64,000 bases of DNA. It comes from CBDFGS01 sp965247255. Its GTDB lineage: Bacteria; Chloroflexota; Dehalococcoidia; Lucifugimonadales; CAUZJF01. Numbering within the stretch: position 1 is the first letter of the stretch; every line of letters starts with the position of its first letter. A program made the position numbers and the translations under genes. Under the pieces are notes generated by a model. That model did no database searches. It saw nothing but the letters and a program-made list of their open reading frames with translations, and had not been told where the DNA came from. The stretch lies in NCBI GenBank assembly GCA_965247255.1, contig CBDFGS010000008.1, forward strand, positions 310,001 to 374,000. The letters are read 5' to 3'. Positions 50,889 through 57,386 of the stretch are shown piece after piece.

Positions 50889-51212
50889 CTAATGTTGAAT
50901 CGGTATGAACGCCTACGGCTCATGCTGGTCATCGTCTCTCGCGGCACGTCTCCCCAAGAGGTCGCGGTTCTGATGCGCGCGATGGCGGGCGATCTTGAGT
51001 CGAAGGGCTCAATGGTGGGCCAGATCAGAAAGGGGCAGGGCTCTATCCACCTGATAGAGACTTCTGGCCCAACAGTCATCTCCCGGTTGCGAGAAGCTGC
51101 CGACCGGTGGGATGGGCTAGAAGAGCCATTTGGAGTCAAGAGAGAGCAGATAGAGATAGTTGCGGAAGCCAGGGAGCGGGTGCTGGCGGAAGGACAGGAG
51201 GAAACCCAATGA
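50889..51212 (+). pseudogene. Membrane-anchored phage protein, 3' part after IS1380
   Basis: The cytoplasmic part (~106 codons) of the protein starting at 49117: M-L-N-R-Y-E-R-L-R-L-M-L-V-I-V-S-R-G, then A-G-D-L-E-S-K-G and E-A-A-D-R-W. It ends with E-A-R-E-R-V-L-A-E-G-Q-E-E-T-Q. It could be translated on its own from ATG 50892. Function unknown. Confidence 0.6.
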
Positions 51213-51376
51213 GGAAACCAAGACGAGAGACTTGCCTATTCTGTAAGGCCAAGACGTTTACTAGCGAGGGTATTTTGGTAGCCCACCTCACACCCTACAG
51301 AAGATCGTGTCCAGGGAAATGGCAGCCTAACACGCAGGAGGCCACAGAGCGGGTGCTAACGGAGACGGAGGGATGA
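51209..51376 (+). CDS. Small zinc-finger-like protein with the ERVL tail
   Basis: 55 residues. C-L-F-C-K, then H-L-T-P-Y-R-R-S-C-P-G form a candidate C2HC zinc site. The C terminus is Q-E-A-T-E-R-V-L-T-E-T-E-G. The ATG overlaps the previous stop (ATGA), and the gene's own stop overlaps the next start, so it is translationally coupled on both sides. Confidence 0.6.
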   Translation: MRKPRRETCLFCKAKTFTSEGILVAHLTPYRRSCPGKWQPNTQEATERVLTETEG

Positions 51377-51660
51377 CCATGGCGGTCACGCCGATAACTC
51401 AGATAGAAGCTCTGGCCGAACGCTTGGAGAAGGCACGCGAGATCGTCGCGCAAGTGTCCCCGGTGCTGGACCTGGACGGCCATCACATCGTGACTGGCAG
51501 CGACGGTCACTACCTGGTCAACGGCCACTGCACGTGCCCGGACGCCCGGTTCAGGCGGAACCTGCACAAGGGCTGGTGCAAGCATATGTTGGCGGTCGCG
51601 GTTTACCGGGAGGCCGGCATCGACATCAACGAGTACCGCAGACAGGAGGAGAGGGCATGA
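51373..51660 (+). CDS. SWIM zinc-finger protein
   Basis: 95 residues. The SWIM motif is clear: Y-L-V-N-G-H-C-T-C-P-D, then G-W-C-K-H-M-L-A-V (C-x-C ... C-x-H). SWIM domains bind DNA or protein and occur in recombination-related proteins. It ends with A-G-I-D-I-N-E-Y-R-R-Q-E-E-R-A, sharing G-I-D-I-N-E-Y-R-R with the first gene of the operon. The start overlaps the upstream stop. Confidence 0.72.
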   Translation: MTMAVTPITQIEALAERLEKAREIVAQVSPVLDLDGHHIVTGSDGHYLVNGHCTCPDARFRRNLHKGWCKHMLAVAVYREAGIDINEYRRQEERA

Positions 51661-51927
51661 CTAAAGGTCTTCAGCCGGGGGAATCATCTCAACCAGCCGA
51701 ACTAACATTGCGTTCATATCAGCTAGAAGCAGTTGCACTGCTGGACCGGGCATTGAAAGACGCAGCTCCATCTCCAAGGCCGGTGCAAGGTCATTCAGGA
51801 ACGCCTCTCTTGCGCCTGCCCCGTGTCTTTCGTCGAGCCGTCGGATGGCTCTGGCAACGATGCTCAGGTAAACGCCCAACTCTTCAAGACTAATGCTCAT
51901 GATTTCGGAGTCACCATCGACTGACAC
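51661..51927 (-). CDS. 88-residue hypothetical protein, antisense to the operon
   Basis: From GTG 51927, preceded by AGGAGG at a 9-nt distance. The protein is a regular helical sequence (S-I-S-L-E-E-L-G-V-Y-L-S-I-V-A-R-A-I-R-R-L-D-E-R-H) with no recognised family. The opposite strand is open from 51657 but has a less natural composition beyond its first codons. Like the ClpP-like gene it looks like a reversed cargo insertion. Confidence 0.5.
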   Translation of the reverse strand: MSVDGDSEIMSISLEELGVYLSIVARAIRRLDERHGAGAREAFLNDLAPALEMELRLSMPGPAVQLLLADMNAMLVRLVEMIPPAEDL

Positions 51928-52073
51928 GGATTCAAACCTCCTGCTCGCTCAGGGGAACGCGGGGCGGCTGTTCACCGCAGCCGTCTCGCACCACTGAGGC
52001 AGAGGATAACAGCGGAGGAGGAGGAAAAGTAGTGGTCACAACGGTTGACACAAGCGGAGAGGGAGGACGGGTT

Positions 52074-52826
52074 ATGACGACTGTATGGACGCAGGAGGCG
52101 GACGCACGGTTACGGGACTATCTCGCGTCACACGAGGTGGCCGAGGGCATCGGGACGGAGGAGTCGGCCTGCTCAGTCGCGGCGATCAACCTCGCGCTTA
52201 CTGCGGAGCTGACGGACACCATCCCGATGTGTATGTCCAAGGTTATCGGTCAATGGATGATGATAGTCCAGGATGAGATGCCCTCGGAGATGCGCAACTC
52301 GTCGGGGTGGAAGCGTTTGCTGCCGATGGCTGCTGGCACGGGCCGTGAGAGGGAGGAGGAGCGGCTAGCTCTGGTCATGGATTGGATGTGGGGGACGGTG
52401 CTCCCCGATTTACAGAGCGTAGCGGATCAGGGCGGCTTCGGCGCCGAGTGGCGGACGATGTGCGTGGAGAAGTCTCCTGAGGCTGCTAAGGCCGCCGCCG
52501 CCTTTGCCGCCGGGGACGCCGCCTGGGCCGCCGCCAGGGACGCCGCCGGGGCCGCCGCCGGGGCCGCCGCCGGGACCGCCGCCAGGGACGCCGCCTGGGC
52601 CGCCGCCAGGACCGCCGGCTGGGGCGCCGCCGGGGCCGCCGCCGGGACCGCCGCCGGGACCGCCGCCAGGGACGCCGCCTGGGCCGCCTGGGAGCGGTAC
52701 GACCCCTGTTGGGCTGTTGGCGCGGTTGGTGGCGGGGGAGGAGGGATAGATGAAGGTCATCGACTACCAGGCCACCCTAGAAGCGAAGATCACCTTCGAG
52801 CTGCAGGAGCTGGCCAGGCTGGATGA
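52074..52826 (+). CDS. Phage hypothetical protein with Ala-rich tail, probable frameshift at ~52710
   Basis: From ATG 52074, with GGGAGG upstream. Residues 1-140 are a globular domain (L-R-D-Y-L-A-S-H-E-V-A-E-G-I-G-T-E-E-S-A-C-S-V-A-A-I-N-L-A-L) of a type common in phage early regions; function unknown. Then come ~65 residues of A-A-x-D-A-A-W-A-A-A-R repeats and W-E-R-Y-D-P-C. After 52709 the sequence becomes Gly-rich and overruns the next gene. Skipping one T gives C-G-L-L-A-R-L-V-A-G-E-E-G and a stop at 52747-52749, directly before the next ATG. So a one-base insertion, or a +1 frameshift, is likely. Confidence 0.6.
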   Translation: MTTVWTQEADARLRDYLASHEVAEGIGTEESACSVAAINLALTAELTDTIPMCMSKVIGQWMMIVQDEMPSEMRNSSGWKRLLPMAAGTGREREEERLALVMDWMWGTVLPDLQSVADQGGFGAEWRTMCVEKSPEAAKAAAAFAAGDAAWAAARDAAGAAAGAAAGTAARDAAWAAARTAGWGAAGAAAGTAAGTAARDAAWAAWERYDPCWAVGAVGGGGGGIDEGHRLPGHPRSEDHLRAAGAGQAG

Positions 52827-52998
52827 GCGCCGAGAGGTCGCCCTGTCGCGGCTGAGGAAGTACAAGCGGGCTCTCAGGGCGGAGCGCTACGACCACGACC
52901 CTCGTTACAACGAGCTCGTCCAAGATCGAGCGGCGGCGGAGCACATCCTCGAGACATTCGGGCCAGAGTCGGGTCTAGAAAAGGCTGGCCATGCGTAG
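52750..52998 (+). CDS. Small coiled-coil-like hypothetical protein
   Basis: 82 residues, mostly charged helix (L-E-A-K-I-T-F-E-L-Q-E-L-A-R-L-D-E-R-R-E). No family recognised. It starts immediately after the shifted-frame stop of the preceding gene and overlaps the next start by 8 bp, consistent with an operon. Confidence 0.6.
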   Translation: MKVIDYQATLEAKITFELQELARLDERREVALSRLRKYKRALRAERYDHDPRYNELVQDRAAAEHILETFGPESGLEKAGHA

Positions 52999-53182
52999 AT
53001 GCTTCACATGCGGGAAGACATTCCCAGATGCCTCTGCCCTGGAGTACCGGCGCCGTCCAGCGTTTGGTGACAAGGTTCTTGAGTGTATTGACTGCTGCAT
53101 GAAGCGAGAGGAAATGGAACGAGAAGGCCCTGAGTTCCCCGCCTACGTTGGCTGGGACGGCAGAGAGCATGCGGAGTACTGA
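52991..53182 (+). CDS. Small zinc-ribbon protein
   Basis: 63 residues with C-F-T-C near the N terminus and C-I-D-C-C after ~25 residues, a two-knuckle zinc ribbon. The C terminus is acidic. Short proteins of this type are frequent in phage early operons; no specific role can be given. It overlaps the preceding gene by 8 bp. Confidence 0.6.
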   Translation: MRRCFTCGKTFPDASALEYRRRPAFGDKVLECIDCCMKREEMEREGPEFPAYVGWDGREHAEY

Positions 53183-53183
53183 T

Positions 53184-53399
53184 ATGGACGATAGCAAGCT
53201 AGGCTACAGGATTCCAGAGGCCGCCAAGGCCATTGGCATCAGCGAGTGGAAGCTCAAGCAGGAGATGTACCAGGGGCGTATTAGGTACATCAAGATCGGT
53301 ACGCGGGTCGTGATACCGCATTGGGCTTTGGAAGAGCGGCTGAGGCTGGACCTGGCGGAACCGGTGGGTGAGCTGACACACCTACTAGCAAAGGACTGA
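53184..53399 (+). CDS. Excisionase-like HTH protein
   Basis: 71 residues from ATG 53184 (53169 is also possible). Y-R-I-P-E-A-A-K-A-I-G-I-S-E-W-K-L-K, then G-T-R-V-V-I-P-H-W-A-L-E: the winged-helix pattern of excisionase-type proteins. Third such gene of the operon. Confidence 0.65.
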   Translation: MDDSKLGYRIPEAAKAIGISEWKLKQEMYQGRIRYIKIGTRVVIPHWALEERLRLDLAEPVGELTHLLAKD

Positions 53400-53403
53400 G
53401 AAG

Positions 53404-53631
53404 ATGCCGACTGCTGAACTAGTAGTAACACCCGGTTCACATGGTGCCTATCTGGTGCATGAGCCAGGGCGGCCATCTGTTGAGGGTGTGGCGGTCTACC
53501 ACTACGAGCGGAATAACGCCTGGGTGTGTGAACGGGACGGGGCGAACCATGCCAACACGCGCCTTGATTGCCAGCACATCAGGGTGGTCCGGGAGAAGGC
53601 TACAGGCTTATCACGACGAACTGAGCTTTAG
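53404..53631 (+). CDS. Hypothetical protein with SWIM-like Cys/His spacing
   Basis: 75 residues: N-N-A-W-V-C-E-R-D-G-A-N-H, then D-C-Q-H-I-R-V-V, a spacing reminiscent of a SWIM finger but not certain. The stop codon TAG is part of the TTTAG target duplication of the IS1380 element, so the insertion left the gene intact but separated it from the recombinase gene downstream. Confidence 0.55.
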   Translation: MPTAELVVTPGSHGAYLVHEPGRPSVEGVAVYHYERNNAWVCERDGANHANTRLDCQHIRVVREKATGLSRRTEL

Positions 53632-53682
53632 CCCGAATCCACCGAAGGAGGGCGTCGGGTTAGCGTCCTGAAGCAGCAAGAA

Positions 53683-53746
53683 GGTGCTCCTGTGCTTCTG
53701 GGATAATGGTTTTGTAGCAAAAAACAGACCCTGGAAAAGGAGCACC
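53683..53746 (+). promoter_or_regulatory. IS1380 type B promoter and fold-back ribosome-site repeat
   Basis: GGTGCTCCT (53683-53691) pairs with AGGAGCACC (53738-53746) around an extended -10 (GATAAT, 53702-53707). The arrangement is conserved with type A although the intervening sequence differs, which argues for function. Confidence 0.65.
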
Positions 53747-53752
53747 CAATAG

Positions 53753-55078
53753 ATGCTGCCACGCAACCACCCCGACCGAATCCAAATCACCTTCGACGAC
53801 CGCCGCTTGGTGGCCAATGCCGGGCTGCTCCTTCCGGCCACCCTGGCGCGGCACCTCGGCCTGCCCGAACTCGTCCGGCAGCGCCTCGACCTGGGCGATG
53901 CCCCGGGGCGGGCGAACACGAGCGACAAGATGATGACGCTGGTGGCGTCTGCGCTGGCTGGGGGCGACTGCATTGACGACGCCGATGTGTTGCGCACCGG
54001 GGGGACGGCCAGCACCCTGGGCGGCACGGTGAAGGCGCCATCCACCCTGGGCACCTTCCTGCGCAGCTTCCGGTGGGGCCACGTCCGTCAACTCGACCGG
54101 GTGAGCCGCGAGTTGCTGGCCCGGGCTTGGCAGGCCGGGGCGGGACCCGGCGACGGGCCCCTGACCATTGACCTGGACTCCACCATCTGCGAGACCTACG
54201 GACTGGCCAAGGAGGGCGCACGCCACCACGGCTATACCGGCAAGCGGGGCTATCACCCGCTGTTGGCCGTCGCCGCCGGCACAGGCGACGTGCTGATGGC
54301 CCGGCTGCGCGAGGGCCGGGCCAACACCGCTCGCGGCGCCGCCCACTTCCTGCGTGAAACGGTGAGCCGGGTTCGCTACGGCGGGGCCAGCGGGCAGCTC
54401 ACCATGCGTGCCGACAGCGGCTTCTATACCCACGCCGTGGTCGCCGTCTGCCGCCGGATCAATGTCCGCTACTCCATCACCATCCGCCAGCACAAAAGCC
54501 TGCACAATCTCATCGAGGCGATACCCGAAGATGCCTGGACGCCGATTCCTTACTGGATGGACGGTGCCGCCGATGTGGCCGAGATCACCTGCACCCCCTT
54601 CCAGGCCGAGGCAGACGCCGCGCCGGTACGGCTCATCGTCCGGCGGGTGAAGCCGACGCCCGGTTCCCAACTGGCCCTCTTCGCCAAATACAGTTATCAC
54701 GGCTTCATCACCGACCGGGACGGGGAGTTGCTCGAACTGGAGGCTGACCATCGCCGCCACGCCGAGATCGAGAATGCCATACGCGACCTCAAGTACGGCG
54801 TCGGGCTGAACCATCTCCCCTCGGGCCGCTTCGCCGCCAACGGCGCCTGGCTGGCCGTCCAGACGATGGCCCACAACCTGGCCCGCTGGACGGCGCGGAT
54901 CGGTCTGGGAGAGCGGATAGCCACCACCAAGACCCTCCGGCGGCGGTTCTTCTCCCTAGCCGGACGGCTCACCCGCTCGGCACGCCGGTTGACCCTGCAT
55001 CTTCCGGATCGCTGGCCTTGGGCTGAGAAGTTCAGCCGCGCCTTGGCCCGGCTGCGAGCCATTCCACTCCCGGCCTGA
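53753..55078 (+). CDS. IS1380-family transposase, type B (copy 2)
   Basis: 441 residues, identical to the type B transposase at 44034-45359. Intact DDE residues. Confidence 0.93.
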   Translation: MLPRNHPDRIQITFDDRRLVANAGLLLPATLARHLGLPELVRQRLDLGDAPGRANTSDKMMTLVASALAGGDCIDDADVLRTGGTASTLGGTVKAPSTLGTFLRSFRWGHVRQLDRVSRELLARAWQAGAGPGDGPLTIDLDSTICETYGLAKEGARHHGYTGKRGYHPLLAVAAGTGDVLMARLREGRANTARGAAHFLRETVSRVRYGGASGQLTMRADSGFYTHAVVAVCRRINVRYSITIRQHKSLHNLIEAIPEDAWTPIPYWMDGAADVAEITCTPFQAEADAAPVRLIVRRVKPTPGSQLALFAKYSYHGFITDRDGELLELEADHRRHAEIENAIRDLKYGVGLNHLPSGRFAANGAWLAVQTMAHNLARWTARIGLGERIATTKTLRRRFFSLAGRLTRSARRLTLHLPDRWPWAEKFSRALARLRAIPLPA

Positions 55079-55365
55079 CGGCACCGTCGGCGACCCACCC
55101 ACCGGACAACCGAAGATCCCCGCAGACTCGCGCCAGCCCGGTCCGAGAGAGTTCCCTGCTGCGTATTCTCTCGCCATCCCCCGCATCGCAGCTCCCGCAG
55201 ACGGCCATAGGGGCCCCTGTGCGGCGATGAAGACCGTCCGCCGACCTCCCTACCCCAAATGGAACCCAGGCTATTTCCCCTGTAGCTCCCTCACCCCCCC
55301 TTCCGCTTTCCTCACGCCGTCCATCGGTGTCCTTCGGTGGATTCGGGTTTAGGAAGGAATCGCAA

Positions 55366-56259
55366 ATGACCAGCCAGACACCAGCAGTGGCGACCCAGGG
55401 GGTGACCCCTGTGAGCGCCGCCGTGATGGAACAGGTGGTGATAAACGGGGACCTGGACAAGCTGTCGGCGCAGGACCGCGTCGCCTACTACAAGCGGGTG
55501 TGCGAGTCGGTGGGGGTCAATCCATTCACCCGACCGTTCCAGTACATCCGGCTCAACGGCAAGCTGACCCTGTACGCCGCGAAGGACTGTACCGAGCAGC
55601 TACGAGCCCAGCGCGGGATCAGCATCACCGGGCTGGCGGCGACGTTCGACAAAGATGCCGCGGTGTACACGGTGATAGCCACAGCCATAGACAGGGAGGG
55701 CCGGACCGACTCGGCCACGGGCGCGGTGCCCCTGGGGAATGAGGTGAAGGGAGAGGCGCGGGCGAACGCGATCATGAAGGCCGAGACCAAGGCCAAGCGG
55801 CGAGTGACGCTCTCCATTTGTGGTCTGGGGTGGCTGGACGAATCAGAGACCGGCTCCATACCTGATGCGCAGGTGGTGGATATGCACGACGACTTGGAGG
55901 AGTTGCCCGACGGTCAGGTTGCGGCACGAGAAGCCAAAACTGTCGTTGACGAGGAGACGGGCGAGATTATCGACGACAAGACACCGCCGACCCAGGGAGA
56001 GGTAGCGAGCCGCGCCAAGGCTTGGCAAAAGCGCCTATCGAACAGCGGCGACCCCGACGTCGCGACGATGGGGCGACAGAAGTTGGACCAGATCATCGAG
56101 CACATCGGCCTATCGACTGAGCGTGTCCATCAGGCCCTCGACGGCCAGACCGTTGACGACTGGCAGGCCGAGGCCCCCGAGGAGCGCACCAACCTTGCCG
56201 TGGCGTACTGGATCGTCAATGCGGTCCTCGCCCAGGAGAAGCAGGAGGGGGCAGCATGA
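55366..56259 (+). CDS. Putative phage single-strand annealing recombinase
   Basis: 297 residues from ATG 55366 (ribosome site GGAAGGAA, just outside the IS end). The core (residues ~25-165) has Y-Y-K-R-V-C-E-S-V-G-V-N-P, P-F-Q-Y-I-R-L-N-G-K-L-T-L-Y, K-G-E-A-R-A-N-A-I-M-K-A-E-T-K-A-K-R-R-V-T and I-C-G-L-G-W-L-D-E; such proteins belong, as far as I recall, with RecT/Bet-like annealing proteins. The acidic C-terminal third is probably a flexible tail. The nuclease gene downstream overlaps its stop by 4 bp, matching the usual recombinase-exonuclease pairing. Confidence 0.65.
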   Translation: MTSQTPAVATQGVTPVSAAVMEQVVINGDLDKLSAQDRVAYYKRVCESVGVNPFTRPFQYIRLNGKLTLYAAKDCTEQLRAQRGISITGLAATFDKDAAVYTVIATAIDREGRTDSATGAVPLGNEVKGEARANAIMKAETKAKRRVTLSICGLGWLDESETGSIPDAQVVDMHDDLEELPDGQVAAREAKTVVDEETGEIIDDKTPPTQGEVASRAKAWQKRLSNSGDPDVATMGRQKLDQIIEHIGLSTERVHQALDGQTVDDWQAEAPEERTNLAVAYWIVNAVLAQEKQEGAA

Positions 56260-57344
56260 CACAGACAGCTACCGGACTCCAACTGCTGCCCGAGTACCGG
56301 GACGTGTCCATTGAACAGGTGAAGCGCGGACGTGGGCGCTGGTACAAGGTCGGCGAGCAGATGCTCCCGCCCGTCACGTCCATCCTCGGCATCATCGACA
56401 AGAGTGGGCCGCTGGTCGACTGGGCCACCAAGGTTGCCTTTGAGGCCGTGGGGTCTGTGGCACTACACGGCGCTTACCGTGGACGATGGGACGGATACGC
56501 AGCATTTGGTCAATCACACGACTATGACGACTGTGAGGCATGGGTACGCACGGCCCTGTCGCTTGGCAAGGACCATGCCAAGGACCTGCGCGAAGAAGGG
56601 GCCAAGAAAGGTACGGAAGCGCACGGGCTGATAGCCGAGATACTGGAAGGCAGTGACCCGCTGGTGCCTGACGAGCTTGCCCCAGCCGTGAGGAGCGCAC
56701 GCGAGTTCGTCGCCGACTACGGCCTGAGCATAGTGGCGATTGAGATTCCGGTCTGGCACCCCACTGAGCAGTATGCCGGCACGGTGGACTTCGTGGGGCG
56801 CAACCGTGACGGTCACCTGGTCGTGGCCGACTGGAAGCGGTCCAAGGGTATCTACCCCGAACATGGCTACCAGGTGGCAGCCTATGCCGACGCAGTCGAG
56901 GCCCTTACGGGTGAACAGGTGCCCCACGCCTATGTGGTCCGGCTACCACGGGAGGGCGGCGAGGAGGCGGGTTACGAGTGCCGCGAGGTTCTTGAACGCA
57001 ACGTGGCACGGAGGACCTTCATGGCTGCACGTGAGCTCTGGTCCGCACATCGGAACGCCAAGGATCATTGCAACATCACGCAGGCGGCGAGGGACGCGGG
57101 TGTTGCACGCCGGACCGTGTACGACCGCCGCGATGCGAGCCCGGACTTTGAGGCGAATTGGGACGACGCTATCGAAACGGCGCTGGACGCCATCGAGATA
57201 GCGGTCTACACGGAGTCGCTGAAGGGCGATATGCAGACGGCGCGCTGGTTCCTGAGCCGACGCAGGCCCCAGGTCTACGGAGACCCCAGGTCTACGGAGA
57301 CCGCATGGCGATGGAGCACAGTGGCAAGGACGGCGGGCCGATGA
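56256..57344 (+). CDS. PD-(D/E)XK nuclease fused to a small-terminase-like HTH domain
   Basis: 362 residues. Residues ~1-265 are a RecB/Cas4-like nuclease: A-G-T-V-D-F-V-G, then V-V-A-D-W-K-R-S-K (the D...D/E-x-K pattern) and Y-Q-V-A-A-Y-A-D-A-V. From ~270 the sequence changes to H-C-N-I-T-Q-A-A-R-D-A-G-V-A-R-R-T-V-Y-D-R-R, F-E-A-N-W-D-D-A-I-E and R-R-R-P-Q-V-Y-G-D, the small-terminase HTH type. Normally these are separate genes, so an in-frame deletion fusion is likely. The last ~18 residues are off frame because of a 17-bp tandem duplication at 57267-57300; the undisturbed frame would end at 57382. Confidence 0.72.
   Translation: MTQTATGLQLLPEYRDVSIEQVKRGRGRWYKVGEQMLPPVTSILGIIDKSGPLVDWATKVAFEAVGSVALHGAYRGRWDGYAAFGQSHDYDDCEAWVRTALSLGKDHAKDLREEGAKKGTEAHGLIAEILEGSDPLVPDELAPAVRSAREFVADYGLSIVAIEIPVWHPTEQYAGTVDFVGRNRDGHLVVADWKRSKGIYPEHGYQVAAYADAVEALTGEQVPHAYVVRLPREGGEEAGYECREVLERNVARRTFMAARELWSAHRNAKDHCNITQAARDAGVARRTVYDRRDASPDFEANWDDAIETALDAIEIAVYTESLKGDMQTARWFLSRRRPQVYGDPRSTETAWRWSTVARTAGR
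57267..57300 (+). repeat. 17-bp tandem duplication causing a frameshift
   Basis: CCCCAGGTCTACGGAGA occurs twice head to tail (57267-57283 and 57284-57300). Because 17 is not a multiple of three, the small-terminase-like reading frame is shifted after the first copy. With one copy the protein would continue Y-G-D-R-M-A-M-E-H to a stop just before the terminase gene. Confidence 0.9.
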
Positions 57345-57386
57345 CGTTCACCCTGCAGCTGGGGGAGACGACGGAGGAATGATGAC

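Larger units (their letters stand above)
53632..55347 (+). mobile_element. IS1380-family element, type B, copy 2
   Basis: 1,716 bp, flanked by TTTAG (53627-53631 and 55348-55352). It is inverted relative to copy 1 at 43765. Between the two copies lies most of the control and early region (~8 kb), which could therefore invert. Confidence 0.95.

Noticed and set aside
51657..51893. 78-codon + strand ORF after the SWIM gene
   Set aside because: Good start context, but the body is antisense to a more protein-like minus-strand gene with its own ribosome site; at most its first codons are a relic.
52504..52749. Collagen-like P-P-G ORF on the + strand and Gly-rich ORF on the - strand
   Set aside because: Both are alternative readings of the Ala-rich tract of the phage protein at 52074. 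Only the last few codons of the + frame look real, as the likely end of that protein after a frameshift.
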